A stretch of 64,000 nt of DNA, taken from positions 1,128,340 through 1,192,339 of the forward strand of contig LNGK01000008.1 of NCBI GenBank assembly GCA_001510575.1, given 5' to 3'. The DNA is from Knoxdaviesia capensis. Taxonomy: Eukaryota; Ascomycota; Sordariomycetes; Microascales; Gondwanamycetaceae. This document shows, one piece after another, positions 20,321 to 32,127 of the stretch (within the stretch, counting starts at the first letter, position 1; each line of letters starts with the position of its first letter). Under the pieces are notes generated by a model. The model searched no databases. It was not told where the DNA came from and saw nothing but the letters and a program-made list of their open reading frames with translations. A program made the position numbers and the translations under genes.

Positions 20321-23300
20321 CTACCGCGCCTCCCGCAGTCCCCGTGCAAGCAACTTGGCATGCAACTCCACAAGCACATCACTCCAGCTGGCCCTGCTCT
20401 CCCCGCCAGTGGTAGCCACAGCAGCAGCTGCGGCCTTGGTCTGCACGGTCGACTCAACCCGCCCCGCCACAAACGCCGCCATCTTCGCCTCATTGAACCC
20501 TTCGCCGTACACCACGCGCGCTGTCACACCAACCGCAATGTGCACGCCCGAGGCCGTGCTAGCGTCTGGAACCGCCCGCAGGCTGATCGTCACTTCTACG
20601 CGCGTGCGCACCGGCGCCAGGAGCAGCGACAGCGTGATATCGATGTGTGCGTCGTCGCGCCGCTCAACCCGCGCCGGGAAGGTCACGCCTGCGACGCGCA
20701 GATCGGCGAGCACGCGGCGGCACTGGTCCCAGCCGGCCGCGGCAATCGAGAGCATGCGCGGCACGGCGTTGTCGGAGGCGGCGGTCGCGGTGGTGGTGCA
20801 CACGGCGCGCACACGTTCGCGGATGGCCTGCAGGAAGAAGTTCCGCACAATGGTCTGCGGGTCGCGCGGGTCAACGGGGATGGGTTCGTCGCGCTGGTTG
20901 CCGATGTAGTCGACCTCGACAGCTGCGCTCGCGGCTGCCGTGGCGGCTTGCACCTGGAAGCTTTCGGGAGAGAATGCAATCTCAATGTCCCGCAGGTAGG
21001 CCATGGAGATCTGCTTGCCGGACACTCCCGTGACCGACCAGCCGTGGCGCCGCTCTAGCTCCTCAACCTTGCGCTTGAGACTGCTAATCTCGCCGGTCGA
21101 CCAGCCCCGGCACTCTTCTCGGACACGCTCGGCCTGTTGGATCTCAGTCACGCACTGCTGCTTAAGCTGCACTGACTGGCCAATAGCCGCCTCCGTCTCC
21201 TCGAGCTGCAACTGCAGACTGGCAATCTCGTTGGTACGGGCCTGGATCTCATCTTCCAGTGACACAAAGTCCGCCCGCGCCGCCTCGAGATCGGCTGGGT
21301 CGCAGTCGTCCATCTCCTCGGCAAACGCCTTGAGCTGCTCGAACTCCTTCTCCAGCTGCTCAAGACGCGCCACAGCGCCAGGCAGAACCGACGAGATAAG
21401 CCCCTCGCGCTTGGAGACCACCACCTCGTCCTCATCCATGCCCTCGGCAATGCGCTCCAGGCCTTCCTTCAACCCGTCCTGCAGCTTCATCCGCCACTCG
21501 TACCACATGGCCTTGCTAAGGAGTCGAGCATGAGTCTTGACGTTCTTGAACTGGTTGTCCATCAGCATCTTGAAGTCCGGTGTTGCCGACATGTACTCCT
21601 GGAACAGCGGCGGGTTATCGTGGTAGGTCTCGCTTTCGATTTCGCGCACTATCCGGCGGCCTTCAGAGATGTACTTCTTTAACTCGCGGCATGACTGTTG
21701 AATGAAAAAGACAAGTTAGTTAGCACACCAATATATATATAGAAAGATTGAGGTATAATAACTTACGTGCTGATACAGTTCGAGCATTGGGATTGTGCAC
21801 GCTCCAGCAACCACACACCGCTCCAGCGACATATCGTCTTCTCCTTTGCCCGAAACCCCCTCCAGCTTGGATGGCATCATGGTATGTCGGCGCTTGGTGG
21901 TGTTCAGCTCCATGAACCGGATCGACGTCATGTTGAGGAAGTCTTGCAGGTGGATGCGGCCTTCATCATCTCCATCAGGGTCCAGCGCCGTGCGTGTGGT
22001 AATATCACCGCGGGTGGTATCCTCATCGTCATAACGCTCCGACGGGCGTCTTAGATCGCGTTCGACACTTTTTCTAGAAGTCCCGAACATCAATCGAGGC
22101 GCCCGTGTCTCCGCGGCCGACGGAGGTTGCTGAAGCCGAACACTCTTGACGGGACTCGGCGGAAGGCCCTTGAGACGCTTGACGCCGTCCCGCTGCACAA
22201 TGTCCGGGTCGGTTTCACTCTGGTCGTCGTCACTCTCAAGTTCGGCAGGTCTCTTGCCCAACAGGCCATGCGCACTGCCGACATGCAGACTCTTCCGGCC
22301 ATTCAGGGGCCGCTTCTTGGGCGATAGACTATCAATCATGCCACGCAAATTAAGAGTGGCACCTTGGTCCTCGGCATCGTTGACGCCATCTGCATCGTCG
22401 TCATCGTCTTCGATTGTGGCAATATCTCCAAACGCGACACCTCGGGCCCCGGATTGCCCTGGAATGAAGTCGGTGCTGGCCTCGCCAAGAGATGTTCTAC
22501 GGTCAAGCATAGCAGCAACCCGCGGAGACCCCAGCCCAGGCTTATCAATGCCGACTCCAGAGTGTCTTCTGGGCTGAGGAGTCAGGATAACCGAGGGCGC
22601 CATGTTGCCAGTCTTGGGGTCTTGTTGGAATAGGAGAGACGCCCCAAGTAGCGATTGGGAGAAAGGGTTTGTCGTATCCTCGCTAGTGGTACGCTCGGGG
22701 GACTTGGACTTGGGAGGCCGGCCGCGTCGCTTCGGAGAAGAAGACGGAGAAGGCCGGGTGGGAGAAGCAAGTGCCTTTCGAGAAGCCAATGTCGGAGTTC
22801 CGATCGGAGTGGTTGTGGCGGATGGGGCCGCAACGGAGATCTGCGGTTGGCGCTGCGGGGATCGGCTACCACGCCCAGAGACACTGGGGAATGGCTTCGC
22901 TCGCAATACCACTGGCGTTGTCGAGGTCTTCTTGCTGGGGCTAGCAGGAGGCTGAAGAGTTCTTTCAGGAGAACGCCGGGCGATAGATGCTCTGAGACTG
23001 AGGGGCTTTGCACTTGAGGCTGCCTTGCTTTGGTGAATTGCGCCGATGGGGGTTGTGATGTCCATATCAAGTGATCCGGCATTGGAAACGGTCGGTGACG
23101 CAGGAACTACGAGTGTCGGTACCACAGGGGCCGAGGTTGCAGAAGGAATGATGCGTCCCACAGCCACCGTCATGTCCATGATACCAGTCATCTCTGCAGT
23201 ATCCTCAGTCTCGAGTGGCTTGCGCGACAAGATGTGTCCGACACCAACAGTGACGTCCATATCCATCTCCATAGTGTCTTCTCCGCTCGGCTCCGAAACA

Positions 23301-24877
23301 TTCTTCGGAGGCGACTTGACTTGTGAAGGGGCAGTTTGCGAGTTCTTCACCGTCAAAACTCCTCCGATCAGAGTAGTAAGCTCCATGGACATCTCCTCGT
23401 CAGCCTCAACATCGTCGTCAAGAAGCGAAGCTGCCGGCATCGGCTTCTTGATGCCGCCAACAGCCATGGTGAGGTCCATGGTTGCATCGTCCATGCCATC
23501 TTGGTCATTGGAGGCACCTGCGAAGCGGTTCAGAATTCCGCCCACGGCCTTGGTAACGTCCATAGACATGTCCATATCTTCATCGTCGTCATCAGCACTG
23601 GGACTGGTGGCTTGCATAGCATTGGGGGCCGAAGCAGCTTTGATGATACCGCCCACAGCTCTGGTGATGTCCATGTCCATCTCCATGCTCAGGTCCAAGA
23701 GATTCTCCTCAGTCTGGTCCAGGGTCTGCGCTGGGGGCTGAGGTGCGGGTGCCGGCGGGGCAGCAGCAGCAGGCTTCTTCACCCATCCAAACGACGGAAT
23801 CACTTCTTCGGCATCGTCGTCTTCCTCAATGTCGAGATCGACGTTCTGTGTACCCGCACGCTCCGCAGCCATGCGCAGCGCCTCGTCAATGGACTCGTCC
23901 TCGTCGTCAAAATGGGATGCCATGGAGGCCGAGGTCATCTCTTCGACGTCAACACTCATCATGGTGCCGTCGTCGGCGTCGGAATCGCTCGAGTCTGATC
24001 CATCGTCTTCAACGACCTCCTCGACGGTTTCCGTATCACCGTCCGAGTCCGAGTCGTACACCGTGGAGGCAAGAGTATCATCGTCGCGATTGTGGAAGTT
24101 GGAGGCGGGGATACCCGAGTTGCGGCGTTTCTTCTGGGCATCTGCGTCGCTATTGCTGTTTCTTGAGTCGGAGATCGCTGCGGTGGGGGTTTCCGGAGCT
24201 TGGCTGGCGGCCGACGACGCGCGGCGCGAGAACTCGGTCGAGGAAGTAGAATCTTGGTTGTATTCGATGTCGTGGAATGTGTGGAGAGTGGCCTCGGCGG
24301 CGAAAGAAACGCGTCGATTGGCAAGGGACTTCCGCCGGGCCTCTCGCCGGTCGCGCTCTTCGCGTTGTCGCGCCGCGGCTTGCTGTTCTTCTTCGGTGCG
24401 GAGAGCCACCATCTCGCCGCCGAGCGGGTCCCCCAGCTGCTGCGAATCGTTGACGGAGGAGCGCCCCACATCGGCGCCGGTCTTGGATCCGGACTTCTTG
24501 TGCTTGGTGAGTTCGGGGAGGAGAGGGGGCGTCGGCTTTAGAATCGATCGCGGGGGCGGCGGCCGAGGCGGAATGGCCAAAGACTGCTCGGTGGCATCAA
24601 GGTTAGTCAAACCCCGACCAAGCACTATCGATACGAGTGAGTCTTCACTTACGGCTCGTCGGTTGCCATTCGCGTGCTTCAACGCATCCAGCCCGCCGGG
24701 ACCCATGCTCTTACTTCGGGACTTCTTGCGGTTGGCAGCGAGAGTTCCGGCGACGTCGATGGTTGAGTTTTCCTTGTCACTAGGCTTGTGCGAACTTGAA
24801 GAGGATGCTGATGCTCCCAAAGACTTTCGCATGCGCCTTGTTGAAGGAGGGACAGTCGCGTCACCGTGGGAAGCCAT
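20321..24877 (-). CDS. spc7: Spc7/KNL1 outer-kinetochore scaffold
   Basis: Two certain exons, 24877-21767 and 21694-20321 (1494 residues). A possible 69-nt stop-free intron at 24652-24584 would remove 23 more. Near the N-terminus lie both PP1-docking motifs, SILK (111-114) and RVSF (189-192). Residues about 390-610 hold seven MELT-like repeats (for example MDMDITRAVGGI, MDMSMDVTKAVGGI, MSMELTTLIGGV, LDMDITTPIGAI), the Mps1-phosphorylated Bub3/Bub1-binding sites. An AT-hook-like RRGRPPKSKS follows near 735. The Spc7 signature begins about residue 990 (LQDFLNMTSIRFMELNTTKR), then a coiled coil (about 1090-1245), then a C-terminal region expected to form tandem RWD domains that dock on Mis12. 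The protein links microtubule attachment to the spindle checkpoint. It shares a 743-bp divergent promoter with rps11. Confidence 0.93.
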
Positions 24878-25620
24878 GATGACGGTAGATTTCGGTGTGT
24901 GCCGAAACAGGTCGAAGAGTGAGGGTGATGTTGATGATGGTTCACCAAAAGGGCCAACCTCAGATTGCGACGCGAAAACACGCTTTTACTTAAGAAATAT
25001 CAGATGCATACTTTGAAACATTGAACACTTCTCTCCCACCAAAAAAGATAAAATACATTGTGACGTGTACAGGGGGGAAAACAAGGCGACAAAAACAGGC
25101 CTGTTAAACGCGACCCTTGCTTGGTGTCTTGTTTATCCGTGGATTTTGAAGCATTTTAGGTGGTCAAACTGTAGCCAACCGACTTGGCCAATCAGAAGCC
25201 GAGAATCGTCAACTTTGATTACATACACCGTTGGTTGCTCGGGGAACGGAAATTCTCCACAAAACGACGCCTCGAGTCTTGGCATGATAAGTCAGCCGAA
25301 CCCGCATCACGTGCCACTCAGCCACGGTCAGCCACACGCAGGAGGAATTTTTTCATGTGTGGTGAATTTTGTAGGTTTTGCTGGCCCTAAAGAAATCTGG
25401 TGGGCAAAACCCAAAAGTGGACTATGCTAAGAATTTCCACAGCAAACCCGCATCACCAAACACCAACCGGTGGACCGCTTCTGTTTTTTTCTCCCCTTCC
25501 TTTTTTCTCCCACTTCGATACTCTTCACGCCCAACAGTCTCTTTTTTCCCCCCCTATCACCGAGTTCGACAACCTTTGCGCACCGGCGCTTCAATCGACG
25601 AACATCCAAATCATCTCACC
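24878..25620. promoter_or_regulatory. Divergent promoter of spc7 and rps11
   Basis: A 743-bp region between divergent starts. It contains a CACGTG palindrome at 25308-25313 (bHLH/Cbf1-type core), 308 bp before the rps11 ATG. A long pyrimidine tract (about 25478-25560) lies just ahead of rps11, as is usual for highly expressed mould genes. Binding is inferred only from motif match. Confidence 0.4.
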
Positions 25621-26472
25621 ATGGCGACCGAATTGACCGTCCAGTCGGAGAAATCCTTCCAGAAGCAGCCTCACATCTTCCTCAATGCAAAGGTGAAGAC
25701 CAAGACCACCAAGCCCGGCAAGGGAGGCCGTCGGTGGTATAAGGATGTTGGTCTGGGTTTCCGTACCCCCAAGACTGCCATTGAGGGCAGCTACATCGGT
25801 AGGTTTCCTGTTTGTAAAGTCCACATTGTGAGGGAGAGAGCCGATCGACCCAATCGAAGCGAAACGAACCCGCACGCGGTTGTATGGGACCCGTGATCAG
25901 GATAGGCGACGACTATGCGAATCGGGGCCGTCAAATCGGTGGTTTAAGTCGAGTCGATACGTTCTGAGGGGTCGAATCGTCATGATAGGGCTGTTAGAGT
26001 TTGGTCCCACGAGCAATCGTACTAACCCACTATTTGTCTTCTCCCAACAGACAAGAAGTGCCCCTTCACCGGCCTCGTGTCGATCCGTGGCCGTATCCTG
26101 ACCGGCACCGTCGTTTCCACCAAGATGCACCGTACCGTTATCATCCGGAGAGAGTACCTCCACTACATCAAGAAGTACTCGCGTTACGAGAAGAGACACA
26201 AGAACCTCGCCGCCCACGTCTCGCCCGCTTTCCGTGTTGAGGAGGGTGACCAGGTTACCGTTGGCCAGTGCCGGCCGCTGAGCAAGACTGTACGTTTGGA
26301 TCCTCCGCTGAGTGCCATTATAGCAGAACCTCTGCCAAAATTCCTCTCTCGATCATGCTCTTAACCCTAATACTAACCAACTGTTCACTTCCCCTCCCTG
26401 CAGGTCCGCTTCAACGTCCTTCGCGTCCTTCCCCGCACCGGCAAGGCGGTCAAGAAGTTCAGCAAGTTCTAA
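25621..26472 (+). CDS. rps11: 40S ribosomal protein uS17 (Rps11)
   Basis: Three exons, 25621-25798, 26051-26289 and 26404-26472, giving 161 residues. The sequence is that of eukaryotic uS17/S11: MATELTVQSEKSFQKQPHIF at the start, then the core CPFTGLVSIRGRILTGTVVS, KMHRTVIIRREYLHYIKKYS, YEKRHKNLAAHVSPAF and the basic end TGKAVKKFSKF. Junctions ATCG|GTAGGT..CAG|ACAAG and AAGACT|GTACGT..CAG|GTC keep frame. The protein binds 18S rRNA in the small subunit. The first intron is long for this window (252 nt), a common trait of fungal ribosomal protein genes. The second intron carries AACCCTAA at 26363-26370. Confidence 0.97.
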
Positions 26473-27228
26473 ACCAGCTTGCTTTGCGCGGCATTTCTGG
26501 AGCATGAGTGGGCACGGTCTTGTTTCTTTTTTCCTTCAAGTTTTTATTTCCCGGGATGGCTTTCAAAATGGGCACTGCTCTATCAAAAATGTGAATAGAA
26601 CGCAGTTTTACAACGGAATGATTAAAAACGAACACCAACGTCTTCTTTTTTCTTCTCTCTGCAACCGCCCCTTTTTTCTTCATGAGACCTGTTTCATCAT
26701 GTTCTTGCTTTTCTGTCTTTTGGTGATGGGCGAAATGGGACTATGGAACGGACAAGATTTTAATGTTCATGCTTTACTTCTGATGGGAAGAAATTAAGGG
26801 AAACAACTCCTTTTATTTCTTGAACTGGGTGGAATGAGATTCTGCTCTGAAAACGCAAAATGAACACCAAAAAAATAAAATAAAAATCATGAAACTTCCT
26901 GTGTTCCTCTGTGCTCGTAGATCGTGAAATGTGAAGTGTCGTTTGGGAGAGCTTGGATTCGAGCCCTTGAATTCTTGAGGAGGAGATTGACCAATAGGAG
27001 CCCTTGTAATTTGCACTGTGCTAAATGCCAGAATGTCCTTATCAGGACAGTGCGGAGAACACAGTCGATTCACGATATCGACACATGAAAATTGAGCCCG
27101 GATTTATGCCCACTTTCAACCGCAGTCCACGAACGATCTTGAGGAACATTGACGGCGTTTCTGCCTCCAAACACAGATTCTCTTCCTCCTCTTCCTCTAC
27201 ACAAACCTTCACATCACCACCATCGACA
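26473..27228. other. 3' region of rps11 and upstream region of the CX9C gene
   Basis: No further gene seen. The first 350 bp are T-rich 3' untranslated-like sequence. The stretch 27160-27228 is a CT-rich leader with no in-frame stop before the next ATG, so the open frame there extends upstream of the true start. Confidence 0.55.
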
Positions 27229-28340
27229 ATGGCGTGGCTCACAGGCTGGTTCGGTGGCCAGCCAAGCAACAACGACGCGCTGGACAAGCTCGACCCCAAG
27301 CTGCGCGAGTTCCTGCAGAAAGAATCGCCCGTCAAATTCGAGTCCGAGAAGCAACAAGCACGAGAAGCCGCGGCCGCCGCCCAAGCCCGCAAGGCCGGCG
27401 AAGCAGCCGCGGCCGCAGCATCCACAACCACCGCCGCATCCGCGGTGCCGGCCGAGAGCCTGTTCCCAGACGGCCGCTACGCCCACCTGTGGAAGAACTA
27501 CAAGCCGCTGGCCGAGGTCGAGGCCGAGACGAAAAACAGCAGCGAGAAGCTGATGGACGTGCTGGACGGCTACAAGGACCGCAAGGCGCAGATCGGCCGC
27601 GCCGCGCTGGAGAACTGCTCGCTGCTGCAGGAGGACTGGTCCAACTGCCTGCGCGCTGGCTCGTGGGATGATCGCCTGAAGATGTGCAGCACGCAAGTGC
27701 GCAAGTTCGAGCGGTGCTACACCATGCAATCGGTATGTAGTCGTCGTTTGTCCATCCGGGCCCGCGGGTCCCAGATCTCCCCTCCGTCCCGCCCCTTCTT
27801 CTAACCCTCTGCTCGACCCCCCAAACACAGAGATTCCTGCGCGCCCTCGGCTACCTCTCCGACCCGAACCGCGCCCCGGAAATCGACGAAGACATCCAGA
27901 TGCGCGCCGACGCGCTCTTCGCCCGCATGATAGCCCACGAGGCCGCGGTGGCCGCGGCGAAGGCTGCCGGCGAGCCGATCCCCGAGTTCCCGTCCATCGT
28001 ACCCACGCCCACCGTCACGGCCGCCGGCATCGCGCCCAACGCCACCGAGCAGCTGCGCAAAGAGTGGCGCGAGAAGCTCGATAAGCTGCCCGAGGAGGAG
28101 CGTGCGGTCGAGGAGGCGGCGCTCAACGCCGACCGCCACACCAAGGCTATTACCGCGACCCGCATCCAGAAGCTGTGGGACGAGGAGGATGCGCATCGCC
28201 GCGAGCGGAAGTCGCGTGGCAAGTCGACCGTGTCGGATCATATCTGGGGGGTCTTGCGGGTGCGGCCCGAGGCGGAGGCGCAGCCCAAAGACGCGGATGG
28301 TCCGACCCCTCCGCCGGGGTCGGATAAGCCGCAGCGGTAG
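27229..28340 (+). CDS. Twin-CX9C protein, probably mitochondrial, function unknown
   Basis: Two exons, 27229-27732 and 27831-28340, giving 337 residues (TCG|GTATGT..TTCTAACCC..ACACAG|AGA). Residues 130-140 and 153-163 form two CX9C pairs (Cys130/Cys140, Cys153/Cys163) in a helical hairpin, the signature of proteins oxidised by Mia40 in the mitochondrial intermembrane space. Around it lie an N-terminal MAWLTGWFGGQP, an Ala-rich helix (45-75), and after the hairpin (RFLRALGYLSDPNRAPEIDE) about 165 charged, helical residues. Most twin-CX9C proteins are under 150 residues, so the long tail is unusual. I recognise it as a conserved fungal type, perhaps related to yeast Emi1, but cannot name a function. 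No presequence is needed for this import route. Confidence 0.7.
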
Positions 28341-28667
28341 TAGTATGGTTGTGCTGGTGGGTGTATGGCGGGGGGGAAACTTTGTACGAGAGGCATAAGA
28401 CTGGCGTCTGGATGGATGGTTTCTAAGGGGTTCCTGGGGCCATTTCTTTTCTTCACAAATTTAACATTGTATTATTTCCATTTCATGAGAAAGGAGGACA
28501 TGGAGGGGTTCATGTGTCTCTTCATTACCCAAACACCCCAGCCCCCCAAAGATGTACAATACAAAACCGCCTTTCGTTACGGGTATTCCAGAGCCAAGCC
28601 AAACAAGTCGTGAAAAAAAGACTGCCATTACAAACACAACGCCGACATAATTGCATAGCCATGCAGC
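28341..28667. other. Convergent 3' intergenic region
   Basis: A 327-bp stretch between the ends of two converging genes; it contains no gene or notable element. Confidence 0.6.
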
Positions 28668-31073
28668 CTACACCCCCCCTGATTCCAAAGCCTTCGCCAC
28701 GCGCTCCAAGAACGCGTTGAACTCTCTAATCTGCGTCAGTGCGCCTCCGCCCGCGCCTTCGCCGTAGCTGCCGACCTGGTCGGCAAGGCTGGCCAGCGTC
28801 AGCTCGAGGTTGCCGATCTCGGCGGCCTTGTTCTCACGGGCCGAGAGCTCGGGTGCCGTGCGGCCCTGGTCGATCGCCAGTTCGATGTCGTGCATCGTGG
28901 AGGACATGTTGACTTGGCTCTATATAGGGGGTGGAAGTGTTAGAAGAGACGAACTCGTCAAGGGCAAGAAGAGATATAGAATACTGCATACCAATAGTTC
29001 CTTGTTGTTCTTATCGTGCTTCTCACGCGCCGCGTCAATGCGAAGCGCCACCTGCTCTCTCTCGGCGCGCAGTCGGAGAATCTCCTCGCGCAGCTTCAAC
29101 CGATCATTCTGGGCCTTGCGAATTCGCTTTCTAAGCGAATGCATGGTGTCAAGCATGATGGTCTGGGATACGCAGGCGTTGTTTGTTAGTGAACACTGCA
29201 TGCAAACAGCACGAAAAAACAAAACCAGACACACATGTACAGAAGAAGGTACTCACGTGGTGAAGCAACCGCGTCCGCATTTCCTGCTGAAACGCCTCCA
29301 GCGCCAGCATCTTGATGCGATACTCCTTGCGCGTCGAGCGGTCCGCCGCCTCGGTCGCCAGCTTGTGCAGCTGTAGTAGACTCGTGTCGATGATCTCCTC
29401 GCACATCTGCGCCAGCACGTCGACCGTGCTGACGCCGCTGCGGCTGGTGAACGGAATCTCCGCGCTGAGAATGTCCGGCTGCTCGTCGTCGTTGTCGACC
29501 GAGTCGCGCGGCCGGGCGCGCCGCTGTCGCGTGAATCGCTGGACGGTAATCGGGATCGTCGTGTGCAGGTCGTCCTCGGCCTCCATGTCGTCGGCGTCTG
29601 CTTCTTGGCTGGTGCGGTTCTTGCGCTTGTTGGTTCGTGCGGGTTCCGGTTCGGTCGCAGCTTGTGATGAGGACCGCCGGGGACCACGGGACTTTTTGGA
29701 GGCCTGTGGTTGTTGTTTTTGTTGCTTCTTCTGGGACGGTCGGCCTCGGGTAGAGGCGGTGGATGGGTCAACGCTGGCGGTTGTTTCAGCAGCCTCACTT
29801 GTAGTAGATTCGGTAGCCTCCTCCACAGCCTGCTCCGCCGAGCGCCGCTTATTCTTCTTATTCTTCTTTCGCCCATCCTTCTTCGGTTGCGATTCAGCGG
29901 GTTCGGGCTCGGCAGCAGTCTTGTCAAGACGGGTCTTTCGAGATTTCGCTGGCCGGGGCTGATCCTCTTCAGGGCTTGCAGCGGGCCGGGTCTCAATCTG
30001 CGAGGACAGCTCGGGCGACGGCTCACGCTGGACTGGTCTAGCTCGCTTCCGCAGCCGCGATGCTGCCTCCTCATCTCCAATCTCCTCGGCGGCATCAGCA
30101 TCACTTGACGGGGGCTGGTTCTCCTTAAGAGCATCAGAGCCAGTCTGGCTCCGTTCCCGCCGTCCCGGCCGTACACCGTTCTGCTCCCGAGATTGTTTCT
30201 TGGAAGGCCGCGGGCCTGTTGTCTCGATTGCGGCGGGAACCTCGTCAGCGTGGGGGGGACTCGGTTCGCTGAGTTCGTCAGAAGCGGTCGCGTCACGCAA
30301 TCGGGATGCCGACTGCGGGGTCTCGCGGATGGACCCAGCAGCAGTGCTTCGCCGCGGGCCCCGCGATAGCCGCGCAAGCGGGGACGAGCTTCCGGCGTCG
30401 GCAGTGTCTATATCCTCGGCTATATCGAGCACCCGCCGCAGCTTCGAGCTGGCGCCCGAGGCTGCCTGTAACGGGAGGGTTCGCCGACGACCGCTTCCTG
30501 GGGCATGTATCGGGCTCTCGAGGATCTCTTCGTTGATCGATTTGCCGCTGCGGCGTGACGAGCCGCCGGTTGTCGACGAAGCTACAACAGCCGGCGGTTG
30601 GGGCAGGCCGACTAGATCGTCGGCGTTGAAGGCATCAACATCGGCAGCCCCGCCAGCGGCATCTCCGGGCTCAGACGGGTCGGAAAGGACTTGTTTGCGG
30701 ATCAGACTGCGGACGGAGCGTGTAACGGACTTGGACCCGGACGATGACTGGTTGGGTTGGACCCTGTCTGACGCGGGGGGAGACGAATCGCCGTCGGCGA
30801 CGGGGGCCGGAGACTCGGCGGGCGGGGGGACGGGCAGGCTGCCGAAGGAGAACAGATCGCCGAAACCGGCATCTTCGACCTGGTGGCGTCTATCGGGTCA
30901 TAGACATCAGTATATCAACAAACGCAAAAGCCGTGTTTCCACTCCGGAGATTGACTTACTGTGCACCACGAAGGCGCTGTTGCATGCGCTCAGCGCGAGC
31001 TGTGAACGTTTGTTAGTAGTAGACCAACAAGACTGGCAACAGCATTGAGGTTTCGGGAAAACGTACTGGCCAT
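28668..31073 (-). CDS. CENP-U/Ame1-like inner-kinetochore protein
   Basis: Five exons: 31073-31067 (7 nt, ATGGCCA), 30999-30960, 30889-29257, 29162-28992 and 28919-28668, giving 700 residues; every junction keeps frame with GT-AG. The first 480 residues are polar and basic, with an AT-hook-like TRGRPSQKK. The C-terminal 230 residues are the conserved part: FTSRSGVSTVDVLAQMCEEI, EAFQQEMRTRLLHHTIMLD, then a coiled coil RLKLREEILRLRAEREQVAL, and finally MHDIELAIDQGRTAPEL and REFNAFLERVAKALES. This matches my memory of the filamentous-fungal Ame1/Mis17/CENP-U family, a CCAN subunit of the COMA complex that binds the Mis12 complex. CENP-Q is the main alternative. The first intron lies inside codon 3, so gene finders can easily miss the start. 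Confidence 0.65.
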
Positions 31074-32127
31074 CTCGACTTGTACCCAGTACCAATGCCG
31101 ACATAGGCGGTAGGTGGGAAACGAAGACGAAAAGAAGTTGGTGATAACTCGATTGAAGTTTGTGAGATGTTGAAGAAGTTGCGTGAGGTTGATGAATGCT
31201 GAAGTTGATCGCACCTTGGATTTGAGACGCGTCGGGATATTGGTGGGTAGCCGAAGCGCGGTTAGTTAGATAGTGCGGTACCTTTAATTGGCAGAGATTA
31301 CTAGGGGTTCAGATGTACTACTTTAACCCAGCCCACACTGTTATGTTAATATGTGCTACCAGATCGTGTCCTATATGAGTATAAGGCTTCAGTAATGGCT
31401 TGTCACAAGCATTAATTGACTATATAGCACCAGCTACTTTTCTTTAACTGGTTTCTCTCTAGATGTCAGTGATAAATCCATCTTGAACAGTGAAGTTGTC
31501 GATTCAATTGCCCACCTTATCGATAAGACACGAATTCAGCCACACTTCCAACGCCACACCAGACAGCTAGCTCATGTGGCTCATTCCAACCAAACGCCCT
31601 GAGCTGACTCACGGAATCTCGTTACAGCATGGTCGCATGCATCAAACCGGGGATAACGAACAGCTGAACCTCAACTAGGAAGCTCTCTTTTGCATAACAG
31701 GGACGAGTAAAACGTACGTAAGTGTCCTCCACAATTCAGCATTTGCGATAGTAATACCATCACCGCCGGCCTTATCACACCCACAAATCAGTGTTCTGTC
31801 GTTGATCTCGTTCTCTCTTCTCTCTTCTCTAAGCGTCTTAGCTGTGCGCTGTTTCGTACGCGTACGACGACACCATCGGACCCTTCTCCAGCTATATCTT
31901 GCCGCCTAATCCTCAGTTTCCGACACAAAGTGCCGATCACGACCTCGAACCGCGCGAATCTAACCGTCTCACCTCTCCAACAACAATTCCTCCCTCACAA
32001 ACACGTTTTCTGTGCGCATTTCGACTCTCATCGCCCAGATTCTCGAATATCAAGAAACAGTGCTGTAAAAGGCCATAGATACAACCATCCTGCTGCGTGT
32101 TCAACCTCTGGTTGCCAGTCTTGCACC
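31074..32127. promoter_or_regulatory. Divergent promoter of the CENP-U-like gene and erd2
   Basis: About 1.05 kb between divergent starts, without a gene. A perfect 12-bp palindrome CGTACGCGTACG is at 31856-31867, about 260 bp before the erd2 ATG. From 31800 to 32000 the plus strand is pyrimidine-rich (erd2 leader). Short ORFs ahead of erd2 (31930-32190) overlap its first exon in another frame and are probably leader ORFs. Confidence 0.4.

Noticed and set aside
23829..25016. 395-codon plus-strand ORF opposite the Spc7 N-terminus
   Set aside because: Serine-rich shadow of a low-complexity coding region; it begins inside spc7 and has no domain.
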